Assembly: GCF_040363165.1 (NCBI RefSeq)
Contig: NZ_BSRG01000002.1
Coordinates: forward strand, 248,001 to 312,000
DNA from: Thermus sp. LT1-2-5
GTDB lineage: Bacteria > Deinococcota > Deinococci > Deinococcales > Thermaceae
Direction: 5' to 3'
Length of the DNA stretch: 64,000 nucleotides
Part shown: positions 9,061 to 16,857 of the stretch, piece after piece
How the letters are laid out: every line of letters begins with the position of its first letter
How positions within the stretch are numbered: the stretch's first letter is position 1
Translations under genes and position numbers: made by a program
Notes under the pieces: generated by a model
The model's database searches: none
The model's input: only the letters and a program-made list of their open reading frames with translations
What the model was told of the DNA's origin: nothing

Positions 9061-9537
9061 CCAGGCGGGGTCGCAGGAGGGCGTGGCGTCCGGGTCGACG
9101 GCGTTACCCGCCACATAGGGCCCCGCAAGCCCCCCGGTGAAGCCCTGGAGCCAAAGGCGGCGGGGCGGGAGGCTAGGCTCCACGCCGATCCCCTGGACCC
9201 CCACCCCGCCTTGGGGCGAGAGGGCGGAAACCGCCTGGATGGCCCCTTCCGGGGTCACCTCCACCCAGCCCTGGACCACCCCCCCATAGAGGGGGCCCTG
9301 GAGGAGCGCCCGCTCCTCGGGAAGGGCCCTTTCAGGCGAAACCCCCTCGGGGAGCCAGTAGAACACCAGCCGGTCCAGCCTGCCCTCCAGGAAGAAGCGG
9401 TAGTCCACCCGGGTGGTGCCGGAGGCGCAGTAGGTGGTCTGGGTGGCGAGGCCCGAGATGCGGTGCCCGGGGTAGACCACCTCCAGGGTCAAGGAGCAGG
9501 CGGCCAAGAGGGGAAGAAGGAGAAGAAGCCCTCGCAT
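9058..9537 (-). CDS. Small secreted lipoprotein, unknown function
   Basis: A 159-residue protein whose start is set at MRGLLLLLPLLAACSLT: a signal peptide ending in a lipobox (LAAC), so it should be lipid-anchored outside the cytoplasmic membrane. An upstream in-frame extension of 54 residues is rejected because it would bury the signal sequence and run over the divergent gene. The mature part is beta-rich, with YRFFLEGRLDRLVFYWLPEG and a Gly/Pro-rich tail ending SCDPAW. No known domain is recognised. It lies 10 nt before glcD on the same strand. Confidence 0.7.
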   Translation of the reverse strand: MRGLLLLLPLLAACSLTLEVVYPGHRISGLATQTTYCASGTTRVDYRFFLEGRLDRLVFYWLPEGVSPERALPEERALLQGPLYGGVVQGWVEVTPEGAIQAVSALSPQGGVGVQGIGVEPSLPPRRLWLQGFTGGLAGPYVAGNAVDPDATPSCDPAW

Positions 9538-9572
9538 AGCTTCATCTTCGCCTCCTCCCCGCCCCCTAGGCT

Positions 9573-9600
9573 TTGCCCAAGCTAAAGGGAACTTTAGACT
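9573..9600 (+). promoter_or_regulatory. Promoter of the EVE-domain gene
   Basis: TTGCCC (9573-9578), a 16-nt spacer, and TAGACT (9595-9600) followed by 7 nt and the ATG at 9608. Near-leaderless transcript predicted. Confidence 0.55.
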
Positions 9601-9607
9601 GGGCCCC

Positions 9608-10060
9608 ATGGCGTACTGGCTCCTCAAGTCCGAGCCCCAGGTGTACAGCATCGAGGACCTCAGGCGGGAGGGGCGGGCCCTATGGGATGGGGTGCGCAAC
9701 TACCAAGCCCGCAACTACCTCCTGCGGATGCGGGAAGGGGACCTCTGCTTCTTCTACCACTCCAGCGTCCAGCCCCCGGGCATCGCCGGGCTGTGCCAGG
9801 TGGTGCGCACCGGCATCCCCGACCCCACCCAGTTCGACCCAAGTAGCCCCTACTTCGACCCCAAGGCCACCCCGGAAAGGCCCCGGTGGTACACGGTGGA
9901 GGTGGCCTTCCTCGAGGCCTGGCCCCTCATTCCCCTGGACGAACTCCGGACCTGCTTCCCCCCCGAGCACCCCCTGGGGAAAAGGGGGAACCGGCTTTCC
10001 GTGATGCCGGTTCCCCCGGAGGTGGCGGAAAGGCTTATTGGGCGGAAAGGGTGCCGATGA
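9608..10060 (+). CDS. EVE-domain protein
   Basis: A 150-residue EVE-domain protein (PUA/YTH-like fold, related to thymocyte nuclear protein 1). The start MAYWLLKSEPQVYSIEDL and the LWDGVRNYQARNYLLRM and GDLCFFYHSS segments are diagnostic. EVE proteins bind modified bases in nucleic acids; in bacteria the partner base is mostly unknown. No toxin, methylase or restriction gene is adjacent, so a defence role cannot be argued from context. Its 3' end overlaps the converging pilC gene by 26 bases. Confidence 0.85.
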   Translation: MAYWLLKSEPQVYSIEDLRREGRALWDGVRNYQARNYLLRMREGDLCFFYHSSVQPPGIAGLCQVVRTGIPDPTQFDPSSPYFDPKATPERPRWYTVEVAFLEAWPLIPLDELRTCFPPEHPLGKRGNRLSVMPVPPEVAERLIGRKGCR

Positions 10061-11255
10061 TCTTGAAGAGGGGCAGGAACATCCCGGCCACGATCATGCC
10101 CACGATGACGCCCAGGAAGATGATCATCAAGGGCTCGATGGCCGCGGTGAGGCTCGCCACCGCCTCGTCCACCTCCCGCTCGTAGAAGTCCGCCAGCTTG
10201 TTCAGCATGGTGTCCAAGGCCCCCGTTTCCTCGCCGATGGCCACCATGGAGCTCACCATGGGGGGAAAGACAAAGGGGTGCTGGGCCAAGGTGAGGTTCA
10301 AGGGGTCGCCCTGCTGGATCCGCTGCTTCGCCGCCTCCACGATCTCCTCCACCACCACGTTCCCGGCGGTCCCCTTGGTGATGTCCAAGGACTCCACGAT
10401 GTTCACCCCGCTCCCCAAGAGGAGGGCCAAGGTGCGGGAGAAGCGGGCCACTGCGGTCTTGCGGTTCAGGTTGCCGAAGACGGGGATGCGGAGCTTGATG
10501 CGGTCAATGACCCTGCGCCCCTGGGGAGTGCTGTAGTACCAGCGGTAGACGAAGAAGAGGACCACCGCCAAAAGAAGGAGGGGTAGGGTAGCGGCCCGGA
10601 GCAAGTTGGAAACGGCGATGAGGAAACGGGTAAGGAGGGGGAGCTCCGAACCCAGGTCCGTGAGGATCTGGGCGAACTGGGGCACGATGCCCGTGAGGAG
10701 GAAATAGGCCACGCCCACGGCAAAGACGAAGACGATGACCGGGTAGGTCATGGCGCTCTTGATCTTGCCCCTGAGCTCCAGCTCCTTCTCCAAGAAGCTC
10801 GCCAGGCGGTCCAGGATCACGTCCAACCCCCCCGAGGTCTCCCCCGCCCGCACCAAGTTCACGTAAAGCCGGGAGAAGAGCTTGTGCTTGGCCAGAGCCT
10901 CGGAGAAGGCCATGCCGCCTTCTATGTCGGCGCGCACCTGCTTGAGGATTTCCCGGAACTTCTTGTTCTCCGTCTGCCGCTCCAAAATGGCCAGGGACTG
11001 GAGGAGGGTGAGGCCCGCCCCCAGCATGGTGGCGAGCTGCCGGGAGAAAACGGCCAGGTCCTTAAGGCCAGGACCCCGCTCCAAGACGGGAAGCCGCACC
11101 TCAGCCCTTAGGCCTTTTCCCGGCTCCTTGATCTCCGCCACGAAAAGACCCCGGTCGCGAAGGAGCCTTGCGGCGGTGCGGAGGTCTTCGGCCTCGATGG
11201 TGGCCTCCACCAGGCGGCCCTGCCGGTCGCGGGCCTTATACTGGTAGACTGGCAT
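10035..11255 (-). CDS. pilC: Type IV pilus inner-membrane platform protein
   Basis: A 406-residue PilC/GspF protein, the usual Thermus length, beginning MPVYQYKARDRQGRLVEATI. Two repeated GspF domains (LAVFSRQLATMLGAGLTLLQSL near residue 70 and VARFSRTLALLLGSGVNIVESL near 272) are each followed by membrane segments. It forms the platform on which the PilF/PilB ATPase drives pilus assembly; Thermus uses type IV pili for twitching and DNA uptake. Other pil genes are not nearby. The ATG shares the bases CATG with the divergent tsaC start. Confidence 0.92.
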   Translation of the reverse strand: MPVYQYKARDRQGRLVEATIEAEDLRTAARLLRDRGLFVAEIKEPGKGLRAEVRLPVLERGPGLKDLAVFSRQLATMLGAGLTLLQSLAILERQTENKKFREILKQVRADIEGGMAFSEALAKHKLFSRLYVNLVRAGETSGGLDVILDRLASFLEKELELRGKIKSAMTYPVIVFVFAVGVAYFLLTGIVPQFAQILTDLGSELPLLTRFLIAVSNLLRAATLPLLLLAVVLFFVYRWYYSTPQGRRVIDRIKLRIPVFGNLNRKTAVARFSRTLALLLGSGVNIVESLDITKGTAGNVVVEEIVEAAKQRIQQGDPLNLTLAQHPFVFPPMVSSMVAIGEETGALDTMLNKLADFYEREVDEAVASLTAAIEPLMIIFLGVIVGMIVAGMFLPLFKIIGTLSAQ

Positions 11256-11267
11256 GGTAGAAGTATA
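11237..11267. promoter_or_regulatory. Opposed candidate -10 elements for tsaC and pilC around a shared CATG
   Basis: TATACT occurs on the plus strand at 11237-11242, 11 nt before the tsaC ATG, and on the minus strand at 11267-11262, 6 nt before the pilC ATG. The minus copy is preceded by TGG, an extended -10. Both start codons sit between them and overlap in CATG (11253-11256). Each promoter lies inside the coding sequence of the other gene, so both could not be occupied at once. Confidence 0.5.
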
Positions 11268-11847
11268 CCAGAAGGAACTGGAAGAGGCCGCCCGCACCCT
11301 GCGGGAAGGGGGGCTTGTAGCCTTCCCCACGGACACGGTCTTCGGCGTCCTGGCCCCCATGGAGGACGAGGCCGCCTGCCGCCGCATCTACCAGGTCAAG
11401 GGACGGCCCGAGGAAAAACCCCTCCAGGTCCTGGTGGCGGACCTGGAAAGCGCCCTAAGGCTTACCGAGTTAGGCCCCCTGGAAAGCAAGTTCGTGCGCC
11501 TGGTGGAAACCTTCTGGCCCGGGGGGCTCACCGTGGTGGTGCCGGGGCGAAACATCCCCCCTTGGATCAGCAAGGACGGCTCCGTAGGCCTTAGGATGCC
11601 CGCCCACGAGGGGCTGCGGGAGCTCCTTTCCCGGGTAGGGGGCTACGCCGCCGCCACCAGCTTGAACCGGAGCGGGGAACCCCCGGTGCGCACCGCGGAG
11701 GAAGCCCGAGCCTTCGCCGTGGACTTCGTCTTTCCTGGGGAGGCGGGGGGGCTTGCCTCCAGCGTGGTGGACCTGCGCACAGGGGAGGTCTTGCGGGAAG
11801 GGGCCATCCCCAAGGAGGCCCTCCTGGCCTACCTCCAGGATGCCTAG
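11254..11847 (+). CDS. tsaC: Threonylcarbamoyl-AMP synthase (Sua5/YrdC/TsaC)
   Basis: A 197-residue YrdC-domain enzyme that makes threonylcarbamoyl-AMP from threonine, bicarbonate and ATP for the t6A37 modification of ANN-decoding tRNAs. LREGGLVAFPTDTVFGV and the KGRPEEKPLQVLV motif are diagnostic, as are LRMPAHEG and ATSLNRSGEPP. It is the short TsaC form, without the C-terminal Sua5 domain. No other start is available in frame, so the start overlapping the pilC ATG is kept. It overlaps scpB by 8 bases. Confidence 0.9.
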   Translation: MVEVYQKELEEAARTLREGGLVAFPTDTVFGVLAPMEDEAACRRIYQVKGRPEEKPLQVLVADLESALRLTELGPLESKFVRLVETFWPGGLTVVVPGRNIPPWISKDGSVGLRMPAHEGLRELLSRVGGYAAATSLNRSGEPPVRTAEEARAFAVDFVFPGEAGGLASSVVDLRTGEVLREGAIPKEALLAYLQDA

Positions 11848-12361
11848 CCTGAAAGCGGAGATCCTGGCTGTCCTCTTCGCCGCAGGAAGGCCGGTAAGCC
11901 TCAAGGAGCTTCGCGCCTTGGGTCACCCGGAAGAGGGGATCTTGCGGGCGCTAAAAGCCCTGGAGAAGGACCTGGAAGAGGGCCACCTGGGGGTGGCCCT
12001 GGAGCGGGTGGCGGGGGGGTGGCGGCTCGTGGTGCACGAAAGCGCCCTCCCTGCGGTGGAGAAGGTGCTCAAGCCCTCGCCGCCAAGGCTTTCCAAGGCG
12101 GCCCTCGAGGTCCTGGCCCTCATCGCCTACCACCAGCCCGTGGCCCGGGCGGAGCTGGAGGCCATGCGGGGGAAGAGCGTGGAAGGCGTCCTGGAAAGTC
12201 TCCTGGAACGGGGGCTCATCCGGGTGGTGGGGGAAAAGGAGGCCCCGGGCCGCCCCAAGCTCTACGGCACCACGGAGCGCTTCCTGGAGGTCTTCGGCCT
12301 GGAGAGCCTAGAAGACCTCCCGCCCCTCGAGGACGGCCCACCCCTCCTCCTCCGCGGCTAG
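11840..12361 (+). CDS. scpB: Segregation and condensation protein B
   Basis: A 173-residue ScpB, the winged-helix kleisin-associated subunit of the SMC-ScpAB condensin complex. The two winged-helix parts are seen as LKAEILAVLFAAGRPVSLKEL and LSKAALEVLALIAYHQPVARAELEAMRGKSVEGVLESLLERGLI, the latter being the most conserved region, followed by GRPKLYGTTERFLEVFGL. The start ATG lies in the end of tsaC, suggesting coupling; scpA is not in the window. Its last 54 bases overlap the converging PIG-L gene. Confidence 0.92.
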   Translation: MPSLKAEILAVLFAAGRPVSLKELRALGHPEEGILRALKALEKDLEEGHLGVALERVAGGWRLVVHESALPAVEKVLKPSPPRLSKAALEVLALIAYHQPVARAELEAMRGKSVEGVLESLLERGLIRVVGEKEAPGRPKLYGTTERFLEVFGLESLEDLPPLEDGPPLLLRG

Positions 12362-13396
12362 GGCCTCCTTGGCGGGGATGGGCAGGGGGCTAAAGAGCTC
12401 GTTCTGGCGCACGAAGGCGAGGAGGAACCGCCCCAAAAGGCGCATCTGGCTCCGGTGGGCCCGGATGGCCTTTTCCTTTAGGCGCACCTCCTCCTCGCTC
12501 AAGGGAAACCGCCGCCAGGGAAGCCCCCGCCCCCGCGGGGGCGGGTAGAGGGGAAGCCGGGGGTGGAGGCCCTTGGGCAAGGGGTACTGGTACCCCCCGT
12601 GGACGATGTAGTACTCCAGAATTCCCTCTAGACCCAAGGCCGCCGCCGCCTGCATGCCGAAGTAGGCGGTGGCCTGGTGGTCCCGGTGGGCGTCCAGGGG
12701 GCTTGGCAGGAGGATGCGGCTTGGCCTAAGCTCCCGGAAAAGCTCCAGCAAAACCCCTTCCAGGGCCTTGCCCGTATAGGGCAGGCCCAGGCGGTAAGCC
12801 CCGGGGTAGGCCACGGCCTTAAGCCCGGTATAGGGGCTTTCCCAGGGCAGGTAGTAGTGGGTGGTGAAGAGGGCGAAAAGCCCCTGGTCGGGAAAGCCCA
12901 AAAAAATGGCGCTTTCCCGCCCAAGCCCCAGGGCCTCTAAGCCCCGCCAGGCCTCCACCATGCGCCGCAGGGCCAGGCGGCGCATGGCCTCCTGGGAGGG
13001 CAAGGGGCTTCCCGCCGCCAGGTCAAAGGCGTCCCCCGAGGTGAGGTAGACCACGGTAACCCGCCCCCCTTGGGCCGCCACCCGGCGCATGCGCCCCGCC
13101 GCCGCCAACACCTCGTCGTCGGGGTGGGGGGCGAGGACGAGGAGGTGCTCCCTGGGCCCCGGCGCCTCCGCCACGGGAAGCCCCCGGGTCCGCAAGGAGG
13201 CGAAGAAGGCGTGGTAGTAGGCGAAGAGGAAGCGCCCGTTGACGAAGGCCCAAACCCCCAGGGCCGCCAAGAGGACCGCCACCCGCTCGGCCCACAAGAG
13301 ACCCAGCCAAAGCCTTAGCGCCTCCGCCAAGGCGAGGTAGGCGAGGAGCAGAAGGAGAAGCCACTGCCAGGGGGCCAAGCGGCGCACGAGGGGCAT
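12308..13396 (-). CDS. PIG-L (LmbE-like) family deacetylase with N-terminal membrane anchor
   Basis: A 362-residue protein starting MPLVRRLAPWQWLLLLLLAYL, with two hydrophobic segments in residues 9-60, then a PIG-L domain opening HLLVLAPHPDDEVLAAAGRM (zinc ligands in HPDDE) and continuing TVVYLTSGDAFDL and PSPLDAHRDHQATAYFG. Such enzymes remove acetyl groups from GlcNAc-linked substrates; bacillithiol and mycothiol deacetylases are relatives, but membrane anchoring points to a lipid- or glycan-linked substrate (inference). The C-terminal 54 bases overlap scpB on the other strand, unusually long for a real convergent pair. Confidence 0.8.
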   Translation of the reverse strand: MPLVRRLAPWQWLLLLLLAYLALAEALRLWLGLLWAERVAVLLAALGVWAFVNGRFLFAYYHAFFASLRTRGLPVAEAPGPREHLLVLAPHPDDEVLAAAGRMRRVAAQGGRVTVVYLTSGDAFDLAAGSPLPSQEAMRRLALRRMVEAWRGLEALGLGRESAIFLGFPDQGLFALFTTHYYLPWESPYTGLKAVAYPGAYRLGLPYTGKALEGVLLELFRELRPSRILLPSPLDAHRDHQATAYFGMQAAAALGLEGILEYYIVHGGYQYPLPKGLHPRLPLYPPPRGRGLPWRRFPLSEEEVRLKEKAIRAHRSQMRLLGRFLLAFVRQNELFSPLPIPAKEALAAEEEGWAVLEGREVF

Positions 13397-13408
13397 TCTA
13401 CCCGGGGG

Positions 13409-13414
13409 TAGACT
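13409..13414 (+). promoter_or_regulatory. Candidate -10 (TAGACT), leaderless acetyltransferase gene
   Basis: TAGACT is followed by 6 nt and the GTG at 13421; no clear -35. Confidence 0.4.
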
Positions 13415-13420
13415 GGAACC

Positions 13421-14044
13421 GTGCCTAAGGTGCGCCAGGCCAGGCTCGAGGACCTCCCCGCCATCGCCCACATCTCCCACCAAACCCTCCTTTTGGGCCG
13501 GGAGGGGTCGCGGGTCTTTCCCAGCGAGGCCCTTTGGGGGGAGCTTTTCGTAGCCCCTTACCTGAAGCGGGGGTGTTGCAACCTGGTGGCCGAGGAAGGG
13601 AAGGAGGTGGTGGGCTACATCCTGGGGGCCTGTTCCGATGGAGCCCTCCTGGGCTACCTCCTCCCCCGGCTACCCCTCCTCCTCCTTCGGCTCGCCCTGG
13701 GCCGCTTTGGCCCCCCTCTTCCCCACCTGGCCTACCTCCTCCGCCTCCTTCTCTTCCGGGGTCCCAGGGCCCCCAAGGGCCGCTACCCCGCCCACCTCCA
13801 CATCGCCGTGAGCGCTAAGGCCCAGGGCCAGGGGGTGGGGCGGGCCCTTCTCACGGCCTTCTTGGACTGCCTCCGGGCTAAGGGCGTGCCGGGGGTGCAG
13901 CTTTCCACCACCCGGGCCAACCAGGCGGCCCGTAGGCTTTACCAAAGCCTCGGCTTCCGCCTCTACGCCAAGCGAGCCAGCCCCTTCTGGGCCCCCTACC
14001 ACGGCCGCCCCGTGATCCACGAGGTCTGGGTGAAGGAGCTTTAG
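13421..14044 (+). CDS. GNAT-family N-acetyltransferase
   Basis: A 207-residue GNAT protein with GTG start. The N-terminal VRQARLEDLPAIAHISH, the acetyl-CoA-binding segment AKAQGQGVGRALLTAFLDCL (Q/RxxGxG/A type) and the C-terminal TTRANQAARRLYQSLGFRL are standard. A Pro/Leu-rich insert (about residues 75-110) is longer than in most members and may be a lid or a peripheral membrane contact. Acceptor unknown. It diverges from the PIG-L gene with only 24 bases between starts. Confidence 0.8.
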   Translation: MPKVRQARLEDLPAIAHISHQTLLLGREGSRVFPSEALWGELFVAPYLKRGCCNLVAEEGKEVVGYILGACSDGALLGYLLPRLPLLLLRLALGRFGPPLPHLAYLLRLLLFRGPRAPKGRYPAHLHIAVSAKAQGQGVGRALLTAFLDCLRAKGVPGVQLSTTRANQAARRLYQSLGFRLYAKRASPFWAPYHGRPVIHEVWVKEL

Positions 14045-14242
14045 GGGGCGGAGCCGCTTAGGGTAAGCGTGCGCAGGGCATGGGCCCCAGTCGCTGGGCC
14101 GCCTCCCGCGCCCGCCGAAACCCCGCCCCCTAAGCGCCGCTTCGCCCCCCCACGAGGGCCTCGCCGTAGCCCAGGCAGGCCCCAATCCGCCGCCCTTCCA
14201 CGTTTGGGGTGGCGGGGAGGATCGTGGGCCCATAATAAAGGG
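14045..14242. other. Hairpin-rich noncoding spacer, possible structured RNA
   Basis: No credible gene. TTAGGGGGCGG (14041-14051) is perfectly complementary to 14123-14133; CGCTTAGGG (14055-14063) is perfectly complementary to 14128-14136; CGCTTA (14055-14060) can also fold on TAAGCG at 14064-14069. These pairings exclude each other. Further hairpins include GGCCCCAG-TCG-CTGGGCC. No known riboswitch or ncRNA motif was recognised on either strand. Confidence 0.4.
14231..14236 (+). promoter_or_regulatory. Candidate -10 (CATAAT) for the helicase gene
   Basis: CATAAT is followed by 6 nt and the GTG at 14243. The AT-rich CATAATAAAG is isolated in very GC-rich DNA. No convincing -35. Confidence 0.4.
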
Positions 14243-16444
14243 GTGCTGCCCGAGGCCCTAAGGGGGTGGGAAAGCTACCGGGAGTGGCTCGAGGCCGACC
14301 CTGAGTTCCAAGGGCGCATCGTCTTCGCCCAGCTCCTCCCGAAAAGGCCCCCGCAAAAGACCCCGCCCCAAGGGCCCTTCGCCGGGGTCCTGAAGGCCTT
14401 GGGCCTCGTCCCCTTTCGCCACCAGCAGGAGGCCTTGGACCGGGTGGCCGAAGGCCGGAACCTGGTCATGGCCTACTCCACCGCCGCCGGAAAAAGCCTC
14501 GTCTTCCAAGTGCCCGTGCTCCAGGCCGCCTTGGAGGGGGAAACGAGCCTCCTCCTCTTTCCCACCAAGGCCCTGGCCCACGACCAGCTAAAGCGCCTCC
14601 GGGCCATGGCGGAGGCCCTGGGGGTCCAGGGGGTCTACCCCTACGACGGGGACACCCCCGCCGCCACCCGCAGGAAGGCCCGGGAGGAAGGGAGGATCCT
14701 CCTCTCCAACCCCGACATGCTCCACTTCGGCCTCCTGCCCCGGCACGGGGAGTGGGCCCCCTTCCTCTCCCGCCTCCGCTACCTCGTCCTGGACGAGCTT
14801 CACGCCTACCGGGGAGTCTTCGGCACCCACGTGGCCTTGGTCCTCTTCCGCCTCCTGCGCCTGGCCCGCCACTACGGGGCGAACCCCCAGGTGATCGCCG
14901 CCAGCGCCACCATCGGCAACGCCCGGGAACACGCGGAAACCCTCACCGGCCTCCCCTTCGTGGCGCTCCAGGAGGCGGTGGCCCGCTCGGAACGGGAGCT
15001 TTTGGTCCTCCTCCCCAAGCCCCTGGACCGGAAGGGGGAAAGGCGGCGAAGCCCCCTTCTGGAGGCCGCCTACCTGGCCCGGGCCCTGGCGGAAGGGGGG
15101 CTGCGGGCCCTGGTCTTCGCCAACGCCCGCAAGAGTGCCGAGCTCATCGCCCGCTACGCCGCCCACCCTGCGGTTCGCCCCTACCGGGCGGGCTACACCG
15201 CCCGGGAAAGGCGCAGGCTGGAGGAGGCCCTCAAGGAAGGGGTGGTGCGGGTTCTGGTGAGCACCAGCGCCTTAGAGCTTGGGGTGGACATCGGGGAGCT
15301 AGACGCCGTGGTCCTGGTGGGCTACCCCGGCTCGGTTTCCGCCTTCTGGCAGCGGGCGGGAAGGGCGGGGCGCGGGGAGCGGCGGGCCCTGGTGGTCTAC
15401 ATCCCCAGGGAAGACCCCTTGGACGAGTACTTCCTCCACCGCCCCGAGCTCCTCCTCCAAAGCCCCCCCGAGGTGGCGGTGGCGGACCCCAAGAACCCGG
15501 TGCTCTGCCCCTTGCACCTCCACGCCGCCGCCTGGGAGAGGCCCCTCCTGCGGGAAGAGGTGCTCTGCCCCGAGGCCCTCGCCGAGCTCAAGGAGAAGGA
15601 TGGCCGCTTCTATACCCCAAGGAGGCGTCCTCACCGGGAAATCTCCTTGAGGGGCCTGGGGACCCCCTTCACCCTAAGGGGGCCAGAAGGGGAGGTCCTG
15701 GGCTACCTGGACGAGCGCCAGGCCTACTGGGAGGCCCATCCCGGGGCCATCTACCTCCACGGGGGGGAAAGCTACCTGGTGCGGAACGTGGACCCCCTGC
15801 GGCGGGAGGTGTGGCTCCTCCCCGCCCTGGAGGACTACTACACCGAGCCCCGGGCGGAAACGGACCTGGAGGTCCTTTCCGGGGAGCCCGTGGGCCAGGG
15901 GGTCTATGTGGGGAAGGTAGTCATCCGGGAGCGGGTGGTGGGCTACGTGAAGAAGCGCTTTTTCACGGGAAGCATCCTAGAGGAGGTGCCCCTGGAACTC
16001 CCCGAGATCTCCTTCCCCACGGAGGCCCTTTGGTTCCACCCCCTCGAGGCGGTGCCCCCCCACCAGATCCCCGGGGGCATCCACGCCCTGGAACACGCCA
16101 TGATCGGCCTCCTGCCCCTCTTTGTCCTGGCGGAACGGCAGGATATCGGGGGCATCTCCTACCCCTTCTACCCTAGGCCCCTTCCCTCCGGGCAGGGCCC
16201 CACCATCTTCATCTACGACGGCTACCCCGGGGGCGTGGGCTACGCCCGGGCTGCGGCCCAGCGCTTTCCAGAGTGGGTGCGGGCCACCTTGGAGCTCCTC
16301 AAGCGCTGCCCCTGCGAGGAGGGCTGCCCCCGGTGCGTCCTCTCCCCCAAGTGCGGCAACGGCAACCAGTACCTGGACAAGAAGGCGGCCCTGCTCCTGG
16401 CAGCCAACCTGACCCTCTTCCTGCCCCGAGGGGCGGTGCATTAG
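14243..16444 (+). CDS. MrfA-like DExH helicase with DUF1998 domain
   Basis: A 733-residue superfamily 2 helicase. Motifs: AYSTAAGKSLVFQVPVL (Walker A), FPTKALAHDQ (Ia), LDELHAYRG (II, DELH), SASATIGN (III), VSTSALELGVDIGELDAV and WQRAGRAGRGERRALVVYI (V-VI). The C-terminal DUF1998 region contains RCPCEEGCPRCVLSPKCGNG, the four-cysteine cluster of Bacillus MrfA (YprA), a 3' to 5' helicase for repair of mitomycin-type damage. A repair role is inferred; the nuclease partner MrfB is not adjacent. A longer reading from 14069 is rejected because its extra residues are Pro/Arg-rich spacer. Confidence 0.87.
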   Translation: MLPEALRGWESYREWLEADPEFQGRIVFAQLLPKRPPQKTPPQGPFAGVLKALGLVPFRHQQEALDRVAEGRNLVMAYSTAAGKSLVFQVPVLQAALEGETSLLLFPTKALAHDQLKRLRAMAEALGVQGVYPYDGDTPAATRRKAREEGRILLSNPDMLHFGLLPRHGEWAPFLSRLRYLVLDELHAYRGVFGTHVALVLFRLLRLARHYGANPQVIAASATIGNAREHAETLTGLPFVALQEAVARSERELLVLLPKPLDRKGERRRSPLLEAAYLARALAEGGLRALVFANARKSAELIARYAAHPAVRPYRAGYTARERRRLEEALKEGVVRVLVSTSALELGVDIGELDAVVLVGYPGSVSAFWQRAGRAGRGERRALVVYIPREDPLDEYFLHRPELLLQSPPEVAVADPKNPVLCPLHLHAAAWERPLLREEVLCPEALAELKEKDGRFYTPRRRPHREISLRGLGTPFTLRGPEGEVLGYLDERQAYWEAHPGAIYLHGGESYLVRNVDPLRREVWLLPALEDYYTEPRAETDLEVLSGEPVGQGVYVGKVVIRERVVGYVKKRFFTGSILEEVPLELPEISFPTEALWFHPLEAVPPHQIPGGIHALEHAMIGLLPLFVLAERQDIGGISYPFYPRPLPSGQGPTIFIYDGYPGGVGYARAAAQRFPEWVRATLELLKRCPCEEGCPRCVLSPKCGNGNQYLDKKAALLLAANLTLFLPRGAVH

Positions 16445-16447
16445 ACT
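16442..16447 (+). promoter_or_regulatory. Candidate -10 (TAGACT) built on the helicase stop codon
   Basis: TAGACT starts with the TAG stop of the helicase gene and is followed by 6 nt and the ATG at 16454. Confidence 0.4.
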
Positions 16448-16453
16448 CCTCTC

Positions 16454-16855
16454 ATGCCCCAGGCCCTGGAGGAAAGCCCCGAAACCTTCTTCGCCCGCTT
16501 CCAGGAACACGCCATTTGGGCCCACCTCTTCCCCGAGCCCTGGGGGAGCCCCCTCCTCGAGGTCCTGGCGGAGGGCGTACTGGTGTACGCCTTTGACCGG
16601 GGCGCCCCCCCAGCCCCCACGGGGCCCACCCGCATCCTCCTCCACGGGGTGGTGGCGGAGGCAAAGCCTTTAGAGGGCACCCCCTTCCTGGAACGCAAAA
16701 GGGACCGCTACCGCCTGGGCGGGGAGGCGGTGCCCTTGGGGGAGGGGTTTTACCTCCTCCGGGCCCCCCTTCCCGTGGTGGTCTACGCCGAGGCCCCCCT
16801 GCCCCCCAAGGCTGAGGTCCTCCTCCACCCTCCCTTGATGCTCTTCCGGGAGTAG
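16454..16855 (+). CDS. Hypothetical protein, 133 residues
   Basis: Not recognised. A soluble acidic protein starting MPQALEESPETFFARFQEHA; the middle has VLVYAFDRG and TRILLHGVVAEAKPLEGTPFLERKRDRYRLGG, the end LPPKAEVLLHPPLMLFRE. No signal peptide, membrane segment or clear catalytic motif. It sits between the helicase and the cyclase-like regulator on the same strand, with 2 bases before the next GTG, so it is probably co-transcribed with the regulator. Confidence 0.65.
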   Translation: MPQALEESPETFFARFQEHAIWAHLFPEPWGSPLLEVLAEGVLVYAFDRGAPPAPTGPTRILLHGVVAEAKPLEGTPFLERKRDRYRLGGEAVPLGEGFYLLRAPLPVVVYAEAPLPPKAEVLLHPPLMLFRE

Positions 16856-16857
16856 CC

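Noticed and set aside
9608-10060. EVE protein as part of a defence island
   Set aside because: Neighbours are pilC, a lipoprotein and glcD; no methylase, nuclease or restriction gene lies near.
14045-14242. SRP RNA, RNase P RNA or 6S RNA
   Set aside because: None of the conserved sequence blocks of SRP or RNase P RNA is present on either strand, and no 6S bubble could be drawn.
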